Positions 17,958-27,898 of a stretch of 44,214 bases of DNA are shown piece after piece (the first letter of the stretch is position 1; every line of letters begins with the position of its first letter). A program made the translations under genes and the position numbers. Source of the DNA: Opitutales bacterium (GTDB lineage: Bacteria > Verrucomicrobiota > Verrucomicrobiia > Opitutales > JAFGAQ01); the NCBI GenBank assembly GCA_022361075.1, contig JAKSBQ010000099.1, positions 1-44,214 of the forward strand, given 5' to 3'. The notes beneath the pieces were generated by a model. The model made no database searches. It worked only from the letters and a program-made list of their open reading frames with translations, and was not told the DNA's origin.

Positions 17958-19673
17958 ATGATGACAATCGATGAGGTTCAGAAGGGCTACCGGGATGGAA
18001 CCATTTCACCTGCGGATTTGGTCTCAACTATTCTTAAGCGGAGTGAGGAATACTCTGACCACAATATTTGGATTCATCAGCTTTCAAAGGATCAGATTGA
18101 TTATTACCTAGATAGTTTACCAGCTGAGCCAAATGATGACTTTCCACTCTGGGGCATTCCTTTTGCAATAAAAGATAATATCGACCTGGCTAGTGTTCCA
18201 ACGACCGCTGGATGTCCCGACTATGCTTACACACCAGATCATCATGCGTATGCTGTGGAGTTGTTGATCAAAGCGGGAGCGATTCCGATAGGTAAAACCA
18301 ATCTCGATCAATTTGCTACGGGATTAGTCGGTACTCGATCACCCTATGGGATATGCAGGAATGTGTTTAACAAAGATTATATTTCTGGTGGCTCAAGTTC
18401 AGGTTCTGCTGTAGCGACGGCTGCAGGGTTAGTTTGTTTTGCGCTTGGGACAGACACGGCGGGTTCGGGACGTGTGCCAGCGGCGTTCAATGGAATTTAT
18501 GGTTACAAGCCTACAAAGGGTGTTGTTAGTTGTTCGGGTGTTGTACCCGCTTGCCGTAGTTTAGATTGTGTTTCGGTTTTTGCGAATTCGCCGGAGGATT
18601 GCTCAAGGATAGGTGAGGTTTTGAGGCAATATGATGAATCTGATATTTATTCGAGACCCGAAGCTTCGTTGGTAATTAGTGAAAACGAACTTGTATTGGG
18701 TGTTCCGAAATCCGAGCAGTTGGAATTTTTTGGGAATGAGGAGAGCTCGGTGATGTACCGAGAGTCAATCGTTCGGCTGAAGCAAATGGGGTATCAGGTT
18801 CGGGAAATCGATTTTAGTGCGTTTATTGAAGCCGCCAAATTGCTTTATGAAGGACCATGGGTTGTGGAGCGGAGAATGGTCGCGAGTGAGTTGTTAAAAT
18901 CGAATCCGTCAGCTCTGGATGAAACGGTGAGGAAAATTCTGGAATCCAAACAGAATTCAGATGCAGCTGAGGTCTTTGCGGCAATGTATGACTTAAAACG
19001 GTTAACTAAACTAGCGGATCGTGTTTGGGATGAGGTTGATATCATCGTGATACCTACAACCGGTACGGTATACACTATCGATGAAGTCGTGGCAGACCCT
19101 ATTCAGACCAATTCTAATTTGGGTTACTATACTAACTACATGAATTTGTTGGACCTTTGTGGAATATCCATACCAGCAGGAAGGTTTAAGAATGGAGTTG
19201 GTTTTGGTATCACTCTGGTTGGAGAGGCGTTTGAAGATCATAGAATCTTAGAATTGGCCCAGAGTTGGGAAGAATTTGAAAGCATCGAGGTAGCCGTATG
19301 TGGAGCCCATATGGATGGTTTGTCGTTGAATCATCAGCTAATCGGGTTGGGCGCAGTTTTTGTGAAACGCACTCAATCGAGTGCTAACTATAAACTCTAT
19401 AACCTCGATCATCTGGATCCCATTCGACCGGGTATGGTGCGGTGTGAAGCAGGTGGATACAAAATTGAAGTAGAAGTATGGAGAATGCCATTGGAGAATT
19501 TGGGCAAGTTTATGACCAAGATCGCTTATCCATTGGGTATCGGATCGGTTGAATTAGAAGATGGTTCGTGGGTAAAAGGATTTGCATGTGAATCTTCTGC
19601 TGTTAGTTCTGATTCTGAAATTTCTGAATTTGGTGGTTGGAGAAATTTTCTTAAATCGATTCGGTTAAATTAA
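17958..19673 (+). CDS. atzF: Allophanate hydrolase
   Basis: An enzyme of about 571 residues with an amidase-signature domain (about 1-440) and the allophanate-hydrolase C-terminal domain (about 445-571, starting near VAVCGAHMDGLSLNHQL). The amidase catalytic set is visible: Lys71 in AIKDN, Ser146-148 in GGSSSGSAVAT, and the nucleophile Ser in DTAGSGRVPA near residue 170. It splits allophanate into ammonia and CO2, the last step of the pathway. The C-terminal domain helps decarboxylation in characterised relatives. The frame is open from TTG at 17934, but ATG at 17958 (or 17961) is a better start. Closely follows the carboxylase; the 118 bp after it hold no clear terminator before prfA. Confidence 0.92.
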   Translation: MMTIDEVQKGYRDGTISPADLVSTILKRSEEYSDHNIWIHQLSKDQIDYYLDSLPAEPNDDFPLWGIPFAIKDNIDLASVPTTAGCPDYAYTPDHHAYAVELLIKAGAIPIGKTNLDQFATGLVGTRSPYGICRNVFNKDYISGGSSSGSAVATAAGLVCFALGTDTAGSGRVPAAFNGIYGYKPTKGVVSCSGVVPACRSLDCVSVFANSPEDCSRIGEVLRQYDESDIYSRPEASLVISENELVLGVPKSEQLEFFGNEESSVMYRESIVRLKQMGYQVREIDFSAFIEAAKLLYEGPWVVERRMVASELLKSNPSALDETVRKILESKQNSDAAEVFAAMYDLKRLTKLADRVWDEVDIIVIPTTGTVYTIDEVVADPIQTNSNLGYYTNYMNLLDLCGISIPAGRFKNGVGFGITLVGEAFEDHRILELAQSWEEFESIEVAVCGAHMDGLSLNHQLIGLGAVFVKRTQSSANYKLYNLDHLDPIRPGMVRCEAGGYKIEVEVWRMPLENLGKFMTKIAYPLGIGSVELEDGSWVKGFACESSAVSSDSEISEFGGWRNFLKSIRLN

Positions 19674-19791
19674 TACGGGCAGGCTACTGCGGGTTGATCA
19701 GCGATTGAAAAAGATCGACAATTGTGGGTCGGTAGGAGAAAAAGAAGGGTTTACTGCAACGTGTCATCGATAACACTGGAAGTCATCGTTT

Positions 19792-20874
19792 ATGCTTAAA
19801 ATACCTTCATTGGAGCCCTATCGAAAAAGAAATGCTGAGCTAGAGGAATTGCTGGGATCTAGTGAAGTTTATAGTGATCCTCGAAAGGCTGCGGAATTGT
19901 CGAGGGAGCATAATCAGATCAAGGAAGCGTTGGAACTGAATGAGAGACTCGAGCAGATCAAGACCGAACTGACTGACAATCGTGAGATGCTTCAAGATGC
20001 TGAGCTCGATGAAGAATTGAAGCAGATGGCTGAGGAAGAAATCGATGGATTGGAAACTGAGGAAGCGGATAAGACAAAGAGACTTCTCATGCTCATGGTT
20101 CCTCCTGATCCAAGTGACGATCGTAACACAGTTGTTGAAATCCGTGGAGGAGCAGGTGGTGATGAGGCATCTTTGTTCGCTGCAGACTTGTATCGTATGT
20201 ATTGTCGTTATGCGGAGGGTCGTGGATGGTCAGTTGAGGATTTAAGTTCGAGTGTCTCCGAATCGGGCGGGTTTAAGGAGATTTCATTTCTTCTTAAGGG
20301 TGAACAAGCATTCAAGATGTTGAAATTCGAAAGTGGTGTGCATCGTGTGCAGCGCATCCCTGTAACTGAAACCAATGGACGAATTCACACATCGACAGCA
20401 ACAGTTGCTGTTCTGCCGGAAGCGGAAGAAGTCGACGTGCATCTCGACCCGAGTGAACTTGAGATAAGTGTATGTCGTGCGAGTGGTCCAGGTGGGCAAA
20501 GTGTTAACACGACTGACTCTGCAGTGCAGATTCTACACAAGCCGACTGGTATGATTGTGACCTGTGCAGATGAAAAATCGCAGCACAAGAACAAGGCAAA
20601 GGCTCTGACTGTTCTGAGATCGAGATTGCTTCAACAAAAACAGGACGAAGAGCGGGCTAAATACGCAGCTCAACGTAAACAACAGGTTGGCTCGGGTGAT
20701 CGTAGTGAACGTATACGTACTTATAATTTTCCGCAGAGCCGGTTAACCGATCATCGAATTGGCGTAACTTTGCATAGTCTGGATCAGGTCATGGATGGGG
20801 AAATTGATGAAATCATCCGATCTCTTCAAGAAGCCGATTTAGAGTTTAAGCTGCAAGAAATTGAACAATCTTAA
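19792..20874 (+). CDS. prfA: Peptide chain release factor 1
   Basis: RF1 reads UAA and UAG stop codons and triggers peptide release. The 360-residue length is standard. The codon-reading motif is PVT (PxT class, in [21 protein letters not shown]), which marks RF1 rather than RF2. GGQ is at about 234-236 inside [18 protein letters not shown]. An N-terminal coiled-coil region (about 1-100) is present. The gene encoding its methyltransferase, PrmC, which often follows prfA, is absent here; a TorF-like gene follows instead. After the stop there is a small TTAAGG/CCTTAA hairpin (20871-20890) without a U-tract. Confidence 0.97.
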   Translation: MLKIPSLEPYRKRNAELEELLGSSEVYSDPRKAAELSREHNQIKEALELNERLEQIKTELTDNREMLQDAELDEELKQMAEEEIDGLETEEADKTKRLLMLMVPPDPSDDRNTVVEIRGGAGGDEASLFAADLYRMYCRYAEGRGWSVEDLSSSVSESGGFKEISFLLKGEQAFKMLKFESGVHRVQRIPVTETNGRIHTSTATVAVLPEAEEVDVHLDPSELEISVCRASGPGGQSVNTTDSAVQILHKPTGMIVTCADEKSQHKNKAKALTVLRSRLLQQKQDEERAKYAAQRKQQVGSGDRSERIRTYNFPQSRLTDHRIGVTLHSLDQVMDGEIDEIIRSLQEADLEFKLQEIEQS

Positions 20875-20918
20875 GGAAAACGGGCCTTAAATCGTCCAAA
20901 AACACGTTTTTTCGTAGA

Positions 20919-20936
20919 TTGGCATGTTACTAGCAT
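20919..20936 (+). promoter_or_regulatory. Candidate sigma54 (-24/-12) promoter of the TorF-like gene
   Basis: TTGGCATG, four bases, then TAGCAT. The invariant GG and GC are 10 bp apart, as sigma54 requires, and only two positions differ from the usual consensus. Predicted transcription start is near 20946, giving a leader of about 55 nt before the ATG at 21001. Confidence 0.45.
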
Positions 20937-21000
20937 TAATGGGGCGGTCGTAGGCTAAACGTCTACTTCTAATTCAAACTAGTAAACAAATCCAAAATCT

Positions 21001-21684
21001 ATGAAAAAGACTATATTGACTGTCATTTCATCTCTTCTGATTGCTTCAGTTCTGCGCGCTGGTGTGGACGTTACAACTGCCTACACTTCGGACTATTACT
21101 TCCGTGGAACTCAGTTGGCTCAGTCTATCATCGAAACTGCTGTTGACTATTCTGAAGGAGATTTCTACATGGGCGTTTGGACTGCTCAGCCATTCGAAGA
21201 TGCTGAAGACGGTTCTGAGATCGAAAACGAAATCGATTTCTATGGTGGTTACGGTATTGCTCTCTCTGAGACAGCAGCACTGGACATCGGTATCGCAGCA
21301 TACATGTATCCTGAGTTGAACGATGGTGATGAGATCACTTATGAGCCTTTCATCGGTATCGCTTTTGATACTCCATTAGCTCCATCTTTTTACGTTTACT
21401 ATGACCTGACTTTGGAGTCATTGACCCTCGAAGGTAGTATCGGACACAGTTTTGAAATTGATGAGTCTTCTAGTATCGACATCGGACTGTCCGTAGGTAA
21501 TGTTTCTCCTGATGAAGGTGACAGCGCAATGTATTACCTCCTCTCAGCGGGCTGGGGTTACGCTCTAGCTGAAACAGCAAGCCTTTCAATCGGATTTAAC
21601 TACACCGACGGAGACGACGAATTGGTGGGTGGTAACACAGATGACGGTTTCTACGCATCTATCGGAATCAGTGTTGGATTCTAA
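21001..21684 (+). CDS. TorF-family putative outer-membrane porin
   Basis: A 227-residue protein with a signal peptide (about 1-20), then alternating hydrophobic and polar strands with many aromatic residues and a terminal Phe, the signature of an outer-membrane beta-barrel. VDVTTAYTSDYYFRGTQLAQ at the mature N-terminus is characteristic of the TorF family. The barrel is acidic, with Asp/Glu-rich turns. Codons lean strongly to those of highly expressed genes (GGT, TTC, TAC, ATC) more than in its neighbours. It has its own terminator and a possible sigma54 promoter, so it is a single-gene unit. Substrate unknown. Confidence 0.78.
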   Translation: MKKTILTVISSLLIASVLRAGVDVTTAYTSDYYFRGTQLAQSIIETAVDYSEGDFYMGVWTAQPFEDAEDGSEIENEIDFYGGYGIALSETAALDIGIAAYMYPELNDGDEITYEPFIGIAFDTPLAPSFYVYYDLTLESLTLEGSIGHSFEIDESSSIDIGLSVGNVSPDEGDSAMYYLLSAGWGYALAETASLSIGFNYTDGDDELVGGNTDDGFYASIGISVGF

Positions 21685-21716
21685 TAATTTCTCTAATCCT
21701 ATCTAGAAACATAAGG

Positions 21717-21751
21717 GCTCCCTTTCGTGTAATGCGGTAGGGAGCTTTTTT
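21717..21751 (+). terminator. Rho-independent terminator of the TorF-like gene
   Basis: GCTCCCT (21717-21723) pairs perfectly with AGGGAGC (21739-21745), followed at once by six T. It lies 33 bp after the stop codon. Confidence 0.9.
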
Positions 21752-21839
21752 GTGGATAATGGCTTCTAAGAATCGTCCTCTCTAGATAGGTTTAAAACAA
21801 TTGACTTCAGAGTCATTATTTTGTGAGTCTTCGGGTTCG

Positions 21840-22502
21840 ATGAGTTCAGATAATTCCGCCAACAAAAACGATACCGATAATGGACTGCCTCAGGGTACAG
21901 AAGCACCTGTAGAGATTCCACCCAATGTTTCCGAAGATGTTTACCGATTTTGGAAAGAGAACGGTAGTCGAATCGTGATCTATTCGGCGGTATTGTTGAT
22001 TGCGGTGCTGGCGTGGCAGATCATCGGGGGAAGTCTAAAGAACCGCGACTCGAAGTTGCAGGCTGAATATGCCTCGTTAGAAACTACTGAGGAGAAACTC
22101 GAATTTGCCAGTTCACATGCTTCTCATGGTTTAGCGGGATACACTTATCTGACGGTTGCCAAGGATCATTATGAGGCCGGAGAATATGAGAAGGCTCTTG
22201 AAGCTTATGAAAACGCAAATGAGTCTCTAGAAGATACTGAATTTGGTGGGTTTGTTGCTTTGGGAGTAGGTGCTTGTCTCTTGGAATTGGGTAAGAAAGA
22301 GGAAGCAGTTCTCAAGTTTGAAGAGATTGCCCGGAACGAGAATTTTGCAGAGGGGATTCGAGCGGAAGCAATGTTTAAGCGCATTGTTGAGGCTCAGGAA
22401 GCTGGTGAAGAGTCTGTTGTAGATGAATATACTACAATGCTTGAAGCCATTGATCAGTCTGGTCGTTGGACTCAGCGACTCAGAACCATAAAAATGTATT
22501 AA
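21840..22502 (+). CDS. TPR-like membrane-anchored protein
   Basis: About 220 residues: a polar N-terminus, one transmembrane segment (IVIYSAVLLIAVLAWQIIGG) about 45 residues in, and an outer part with tetratricopeptide-like helices (YLTVAKDHYEAGEYEKALEAYE, then GVGACLLELGKKEEAVLKFEEIA). The layout resembles YfgM-type proteins, which assist envelope protein folding at the translocon. I chose ATG at 21840; the frame is also open from TTG at 21801. It precedes glycogen phosphorylase by 44 bp and may be co-transcribed with it, although the functions do not obviously match. Confidence 0.65.
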   Translation: MSSDNSANKNDTDNGLPQGTEAPVEIPPNVSEDVYRFWKENGSRIVIYSAVLLIAVLAWQIIGGSLKNRDSKLQAEYASLETTEEKLEFASSHASHGLAGYTYLTVAKDHYEAGEYEKALEAYENANESLEDTEFGGFVALGVGACLLELGKKEEAVLKFEEIARNENFAEGIRAEAMFKRIVEAQEAGEESVVDEYTTMLEAIDQSGRWTQRLRTIKMY

Positions 22503-22511
22503 TTCAAATGG

Positions 22512-22541
22512 AGCCTCGCAGTGGGGCTTAACCTAAGGAGG
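22512..22541 (+). promoter_or_regulatory. Hairpin and strong ribosome-binding site before glgP
   Basis: AGCCTC (22512-22517) can pair with GGGGCT (22523-22528), and AAGGAGG (22535-22541) is a near-perfect Shine-Dalgarno sequence 5 bp before the glgP ATG. This is one of the few strong sites in the window. Confidence 0.55.
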
Positions 22542-22546
22542 GTTAA

Positions 22547-25039
22547 ATGAATAATCAGGACGGAGTTGGAATTCCTGCCGTAGGTGGGGAATCCCAAGTG
22601 ACGAATGGTAACCGCGCGGATCAACTTAAAGATGCTATTTTATGGCATCTCAAGTTTACGCTGGCGAGAGATACAAAAACGGCGACCAACAGAGACTGGT
22701 GGATTAGCGTGTGTGAAGCTGTCGAAGATGAAGTGCTTTCGAGGTTTGGGGAAACCATGAAGGTACAGAACGATAATGACAGTCGAAGAGTCTACTACTT
22801 GAGCCTTGAGTATTTGATGGGGAGGTTACTCCAGAATAATATGATCAATTGTGGGATTTTCGAGGACGTTAAGAACGCCTTGGGCAAGCTCGATCTCAAC
22901 TGGGAAGATATTTGTGAAGAAGAGTTGGACATGGGGCTCGGCAACGGCGGCCTTGGAAGGCTTGCTGCATGTTTTCTAGATTCCCTAGCTACACTGGATA
23001 TTCCGGCGGTGGGATACGGGATTCATTATCAGTTCGGATTATTCAAACAAAAATTTGTTGATGGTCACCAGGTCGAACGTCCAGATAATTGGCGTCAGTT
23101 TGGAAACCCTTGGGAGATCGTTCGGCCTGAATATTCTCAAGAGGTGAGGGTTTATGGTCATGTTGAACATGGATACGATAACCTGGGCGACTATCGACCG
23201 AAGTGGGTCGGAGGTCGAGTGATTTCTGGAGTTCCCTACGATGTCCCTATTTGCGGCTACGGTGGAAAAACAGTGAATTTTTTGCGTCTGTGGGAAGCGA
23301 AATCCTCTCAGGAGTTCGACCTGGATGCATTTAATGAAGGTGGTTATGTTGAAGCGGTCCGTCAAAAGGCGTTAGACGAAACCATTTCCAAAGTTCTCTA
23401 CCCAAACGACAAAACTGAGATTGGTAAGGAGCTTCGTTTGGTACAGCAGTACTTTTTTGTGAGTTGTTCTCTAAAGGATATTATTCGGAGGTATCTAAAC
23501 GTTCATGAAGGTTGGGGACAATTTCCTGAAAAGATCGCGATTCAGCTTAATGACACCCACCCTGCTTTGGCTGTTCCTGAACTGATGCGGGTTCTCTTGG
23601 ATGAACATCAGTTTGAGTGGAATGAAGCCTGGGCGTTGGTACGAAAAGTTTTCGCTTACACCAACCACACCTTACTTCCTGAGGCGCTTGAGAAATGGAG
23701 TGTTCCGTTGTTTGAGAAAGTGCTTCCAAGGCACCTTCAAATCATCTACGAGATCAATAAGCTGTATCTTGAAAATGAAGTGGAGGCTAAGTGGCCTGGT
23801 GACGACGATAAAAAGCGGGAGCTTTCGATCATCGAAGAGGGTTCTCCCCGAATGGTTCGCATGGCCTATCTCTCAGTAGTTGCAAGTCACACTGTGAATG
23901 GTGTAGCGGCTTTGCATACTGAATTGCTAAAGCAGGATCTTTTGAGGGACTTTGATGATCTCTATCCAGAAAAGATTCAAAACAAGACTAATGGTATCAC
24001 CCCACGCAGGTGGTTGAAATCATGTAATCTTGAGTTGTCGGATCTCATTACTTCTAAGCTTGGAGATAAGTGGCCGGCGGATCTTGATGAACTGAAGAAG
24101 TTAGAAGCATTTATCGAGGATGCTGGTTTTCGTGGAAAGTTCATGGAAATCAAGCGGAACAACAAAGTGCGATTGGCAAACCACATCAAAAAAGTGTGCG
24201 ATGTTGAGGTGAGCCCCGATGCTTTGTTTGACGTTCAGATCAAACGTTTACACGAGTACAAGCGTCAACATCTGAATTTGCTTCATATTCTTTCACTTTA
24301 TCGCAAGTTGGTTCACAATCCTGATTTGGATATCGTGCCACGCGTATTTATATTTGGTGCAAAAGCGGCCCCAGGATATGAACTCGCAAAAAACATCATT
24401 CGTGCGATCAACAAGGTTGGTGAGAAAATCAATAACGACGAACGTATAAAGGATAAGTTGAAGGTCGTTTTCATTCCAAATTATCGTGTGTCTGAAGCTG
24501 AGATTATTATTCCTGCAGCAGATCTGTCCGAACAGATCTCAACTGCAGGCAAGGAGGCGTCTGGAACTGGGAACATGAAACTTGCGCTCAACGGTGCGCT
24601 GACAATTGGTACTCTTGATGGGGCGAATGTGGAGATCGAAGAAGAAGTAGGTTCGGAGAACATCTTCATTTTCGGTCTGAAAGTGGATGAAGTGGAAAGA
24701 CTTCGTTTGCAAGGTTACAACCCATGGGATTATTATTACAGGGATCCAGAGCTGAGGGCCGTGATCGATTGGTTAAGTTCTGATGTGTTCACTCCTGGTG
24801 AGAAAGACGCGTTTTTGCAGATCAGGCAAAGTTTGTTGGACTTTGGTGATCCGTTTTTTGTGCTCGCAGATTTTGCTTCGTATTGTGAAGCGCAATCTCG
24901 TGTGGATGATGCGTATAAAGAAAAGGACGGCTGGGCGCGGAAAGCTATTTTGAACACCGCACGTGTCGGGAAGTTTTCCAGTGATCGAACGATATCTGAG
25001 TATTGCAAAGATATTTGGAAGATCGAGCCTGTTCGCTAG
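22547..25039 (+). CDS. glgP: Glycogen/alpha-glucan phosphorylase
   Basis: An 830-residue GT35 phosphorylase that releases glucose 1-phosphate from alpha-1,4-glucans. The pyridoxal-phosphate lysine is Lys678 in [20 protein letters not shown]. Other family marks are [17 protein letters not shown] (about 84-100), [18 protein letters not shown] (about 134-151) and RRWLKSCN. The length matches E. coli GlgP (815) and mammalian enzymes (about 840). No transmembrane or signal segment, so cytoplasmic. No other glycogen genes are adjacent. Confidence 0.97.
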   Translation: MNNQDGVGIPAVGGESQVTNGNRADQLKDAILWHLKFTLARDTKTATNRDWWISVCEAVEDEVLSRFGETMKVQNDNDSRRVYYLSLEYLMGRLLQNNMINCGIFEDVKNALGKLDLNWEDICEEELDMGLGNGGLGRLAACFLDSLATLDIPAVGYGIHYQFGLFKQKFVDGHQVERPDNWRQFGNPWEIVRPEYSQEVRVYGHVEHGYDNLGDYRPKWVGGRVISGVPYDVPICGYGGKTVNFLRLWEAKSSQEFDLDAFNEGGYVEAVRQKALDETISKVLYPNDKTEIGKELRLVQQYFFVSCSLKDIIRRYLNVHEGWGQFPEKIAIQLNDTHPALAVPELMRVLLDEHQFEWNEAWALVRKVFAYTNHTLLPEALEKWSVPLFEKVLPRHLQIIYEINKLYLENEVEAKWPGDDDKKRELSIIEEGSPRMVRMAYLSVVASHTVNGVAALHTELLKQDLLRDFDDLYPEKIQNKTNGITPRRWLKSCNLELSDLITSKLGDKWPADLDELKKLEAFIEDAGFRGKFMEIKRNNKVRLANHIKKVCDVEVSPDALFDVQIKRLHEYKRQHLNLLHILSLYRKLVHNPDLDIVPRVFIFGAKAAPGYELAKNIIRAINKVGEKINNDERIKDKLKVVFIPNYRVSEAEIIIPAADLSEQISTAGKEASGTGNMKLALNGALTIGTLDGANVEIEEEVGSENIFIFGLKVDEVERLRLQGYNPWDYYYRDPELRAVIDWLSSDVFTPGEKDAFLQIRQSLLDFGDPFFVLADFASYCEAQSRVDDAYKEKDGWARKAILNTARVGKFSSDRTISEYCKDIWKIEPVR

Positions 25040-25104
25040 GGTTCAAATCTTATTACAGAAACTTTCAATTTGAATAGGGAATGAGTTTAGGCGTCTATAA
25101 GTGC

Positions 25105-25881
25105 ATGAAGCTCATTCCCTTGTTTCTTTTATTGTTGGGTTCGACTGCCTTCGCTGAGGGTGACCTTGATTTGGCTGAAGTGAAGCCGACTCCGTTGGCC
25201 TTACAAGTCGGGGAGGAATTGGAATACTCACTTCGGTGGAGTATGTTTAAGGTTGCGAGCGGATATCTGAGGGTTCATCCCAATGTAGTGATTGATGGGA
25301 TTGATTGTCACCACGTATCACTTCGTGTGGTTTCTAATAGTTTTGCAGACGTTTTTTATAAGGTGCGGAGCGAGTTCCATTCGTACATTTCGGTGGAGCA
25401 CCAAAGAGTGGTTCGATATCGTGTTGAGCAACATGAGGGAGATACCCACCGGGATGCGACCATTAGATTTGATTGGGAAAACAAAACTGCGAATTATCAA
25501 AGAGATGGGGAAGATCCGCAAGATGATGTTGAGATCGGAACTTACACTTGGGACCCGCTTTCAGTTGTCTATTATTTTAGGCATTTCATCAATGGGCCTT
25601 TCGAGATGGTAACACTTCCGGCTACAGATGGAAAAAAATATCTGGGTATCGATATCAAATACCTGGGGCAGGAGAATCTTGAGGTGCAACTTGGTGAGTT
25701 TGACTCCTACAAGATCGAACCGAATACCAAGGAGATGAAAGGTGTTTTTGAAAAAAGCAAAAATTCGAAAATCAAGATGTGGTATTCAAACGATGAGCAC
25801 AGGTATCCCCTTCTCATTAAGAGCAAGGTCATTGTTGGATCATTCATTGCTGAGCTGAAAAAAGTCCGAGTTATTCAATAA
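25105..25881 (+). CDS. DUF3108 periplasmic protein
   Basis: A protein of about 258 residues with a Sec signal peptide (KLIPLFLLLLGSTAFA) and a beta-rich mature part. VGEELEYSLRWSMFKVASGYLRV is typical of the DUF3108 family, whose members are predicted periplasmic or outer-membrane-associated proteins without a settled function. The frame is open from ATG at 25081, which adds eight residues before the signal peptide; ATG at 25105 places the signal at the N-terminus. It lies just before lnt and may be translated in step with it through the hairpin at 25902-25919. Confidence 0.7.
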   Translation: MKLIPLFLLLLGSTAFAEGDLDLAEVKPTPLALQVGEELEYSLRWSMFKVASGYLRVHPNVVIDGIDCHHVSLRVVSNSFADVFYKVRSEFHSYISVEHQRVVRYRVEQHEGDTHRDATIRFDWENKTANYQRDGEDPQDDVEIGTYTWDPLSVVYYFRHFINGPFEMVTLPATDGKKYLGIDIKYLGQENLEVQLGEFDSYKIEPNTKEMKGVFEKSKNSKIKMWYSNDEHRYPLLIKSKVIVGSFIAELKKVRVIQ

Positions 25882-25901
25882 GCTCGCATATTTTTGAGAT
25901 G

Positions 25902-25919
25902 CCCTGCAAATAGGCAGGG
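25902..25919 (+). promoter_or_regulatory. Hairpin that covers the lnt ribosome-binding site
   Basis: CCCTGC (25902-25907) and GCAGGG (25914-25919) form a GC-rich 6-bp stem. The 3' arm is the only purine-rich ribosome-binding sequence for lnt and abuts the GTG at 25919. Folding would hide it unless ribosomes finishing the upstream gene open the stem. Confidence 0.4.
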
Positions 25920-27490
25920 TGGATTTGCGTAAGTTAACAATTGTAGCTGGGACCTTCTTAACTCCGCTTTTGGTGTTCTTATCGTTTCCAGGTCCGGACC
26001 TCAGTTATCTGGTGTGGATTGCTTTTGTTCCGTTGTTGATTTCGTCCACATTGTTGAAGCGTCCCAAAAACGCATGGCTTTGTTCGTGGGCCAGTGAAGC
26101 CCTTCGTTGGTTTTTGATCATCATTTGGCTTCGACATGTGACTTGGAGCGGTACGATTTTGATAGCGGTAGTGATGGGACTCTGGCAAAGCGTTTGGTTT
26201 GTTTTGTTCCGTCGTTGTTTGAGGGATCTTTTGGGGGAAAGCAGACTTCGTGCGTGGAGTGTGATTTTGTTACTCTCGATATGTTGGGTCGGTGTGGAGG
26301 TTGTGCGGACTCATCCGTTTGGAGTTCCTGGAGCGAATCTGGCGTTAAGTCAGTGGCTTAACTCTGAAATACTGAAAATATGTTCATTTGTTGGGGGTGC
26401 AGGTCTTTCGGGAATAATTATTGCGGCCAATCTCTGCTTTTTGAGACTTGGTAGCCTGCTGTATCTTTCTCGATCTAGAGGAGCTGTTTTAAAGTCTCTC
26501 ACGGAGGGTGTGAGTGTGGTTTCCGTTTTGGTAGGATTATTGTTTATCTCAAATTGGTATGTAAAAGAGGGTACTAGCGGTGAGATGGTGGAAATGGAAG
26601 TCGCCGTGGTTCAGACTTTTCAGCCGCCTTATCGTTATTGGACCACTGAAAGGACCACTTTTGTGATAAATAATTTGGTAGATCTCTCTGACCAGAGTAG
26701 AGATTTGGAATACGATTTGATGATGTGGCCCGAGGGTGCTTTACCCTACTCTCTTGCCGAAGGGTCATCGATGAATGATCTGATCTCTTTTGTGGTCACC
26801 AAGAAAATTAAGAGACCACTTTTCTTGGGAAATCATATTGAGGCTGATGGAAAAGCTTATAATGGTGTTGCTTATTTTGACGAAAACGGAGTTTGGGATG
26901 GATCCTTTTATGCGAAACAAGCACTTGTTCCGTTTGGAGAATATATTCCTTTTAGAAATCTGTTTCCAGGGATAGAAACGATAGTACCGATACCAATCGA
27001 TTTTCAAAGAGGTGGGGAAAGCAGAGTTTTTGAATTTGAAATCGGTGGAACGTCCATACGGATAGGATCTCTAATTTGTTATGAGGATTGCTTCCCTTAT
27101 CTTGCAAGGAAGTCCGTTGAGCAAGATGCAGATATACTGTTTGTCCATGTATACAATGGGTGGTATGGAAAAGAGTTTGGGGCTTCCTTTCACGCAGCCC
27201 ACTCTGTTTTGAGAGCCTTGGAAAATGGCATTCCAATATTGCGATGCGGCAGTAGTGGGGGGAGTTGTTTCATCTCCGCCACAGGAGAAATAGACAAGGC
27301 CTACCGCGATGATCGAAGAACGACTGAAAACACCGCAATTAGGGTGCTACCTGTTAAGTTGCCTCTTAACTCAACAAGAACTTTTTACAGCAAATGGGGC
27401 AGTTGGATTGATGGGTTTTGGGTCGGTGCCAGCCTGGTGATTCTGTTAGGTTCTCTCTTCAAACTGCGAATCAATTCGGATCGCGGTTAG
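25919..27490 (+). CDS. lnt: Apolipoprotein N-acyltransferase
   Basis: Lnt adds the third acyl chain to lipoproteins in the inner membrane. The 523-residue protein has about six N-terminal membrane helices (to about residue 220), then a nitrilase-like periplasmic domain and a last helix near the C-terminus. The Glu-Lys-Cys triad is intact: Glu272 (WPEGALPY), Lys333 (FYAKQALVPFGEY) and Cys387 (SLICYEDCFP). The GTG at 25919 directly touches the AGGCAGGG sequence; TTG at 25925, with normal spacing from it, is an equally good start and would shorten the protein by two residues. Convergent with the bactofilin gene. Confidence 0.93.
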   Translation: MDLRKLTIVAGTFLTPLLVFLSFPGPDLSYLVWIAFVPLLISSTLLKRPKNAWLCSWASEALRWFLIIIWLRHVTWSGTILIAVVMGLWQSVWFVLFRRCLRDLLGESRLRAWSVILLLSICWVGVEVVRTHPFGVPGANLALSQWLNSEILKICSFVGGAGLSGIIIAANLCFLRLGSLLYLSRSRGAVLKSLTEGVSVVSVLVGLLFISNWYVKEGTSGEMVEMEVAVVQTFQPPYRYWTTERTTFVINNLVDLSDQSRDLEYDLMMWPEGALPYSLAEGSSMNDLISFVVTKKIKRPLFLGNHIEADGKAYNGVAYFDENGVWDGSFYAKQALVPFGEYIPFRNLFPGIETIVPIPIDFQRGGESRVFEFEIGGTSIRIGSLICYEDCFPYLARKSVEQDADILFVHVYNGWYGKEFGASFHAAHSVLRALENGIPILRCGSSGGSCFISATGEIDKAYRDDRRTTENTAIRVLPVKLPLNSTRTFYSKWGSWIDGFWVGASLVILLGSLFKLRINSDRG

Positions 27491-27519
27491 CTGCGCAACA
27501 TCGGTCGAGTTGATGACTC

Positions 27520-27840
27520 TTACTTCTTCTTGACGTTGGCAAGCCCGTTAAATGCGGCCCCTTCCACAATCTTCAAAACTGAAGCTGTGATATCTCCTTC
27601 AATATTTGAAGTTTCCTTCAACTCACATTTTTTGTTTGTATTGATGTTTCCATTGACTGCTCCAAAAATTGTCACATTTTCGGCGTTCAATTTTCCATTA
27701 ATCTGAGCATTTTCTCCAACTGTGAGATTAGCTTTCGAGTGAATTTCACCTTCCACTTCACAGTCGATGAAGAGATCTTCTTTAACGTGGATCTCTCCAA
27801 TGATTTTAACGTCTTCTGAGAGTCGATTGCTGATGTTCAT
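27520..27840 (-). CDS. Bactofilin
   Basis: A 106-residue bactofilin (DUF583), a small cytoskeletal protein that polymerises into filaments through a right-handed beta-helix. The repeated short strands with Gly turns (VEGEIHSKANLTVGENAQINGKL, VNGNINTNKKCEL) cover nearly the whole chain, with short unstructured ends. Members help shape cells and place envelope enzymes. It is close to the length of the shortest family members. It lies downstream of mnmG on the same strand, 58 bp away. Confidence 0.88.
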   Translation of the reverse strand: MNISNRLSEDVKIIGEIHVKEDLFIDCEVEGEIHSKANLTVGENAQINGKLNAENVTIFGAVNGNINTNKKCELKETSNIEGDITASVLKIVEGAAFNGLANVKKK

Positions 27841-27898
27841 AGGAATGATAAGAGAGTTCTTAGGTTAAAAGAGTCTGGTGAATAATCAACCGTTATTC

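Noticed and set aside
20898-20912. AAAAAC-AC-GTTTTT as a terminator of prfA
   Set aside because: The stem is almost only A-T pairs with a 2-base loop, too weak to call.
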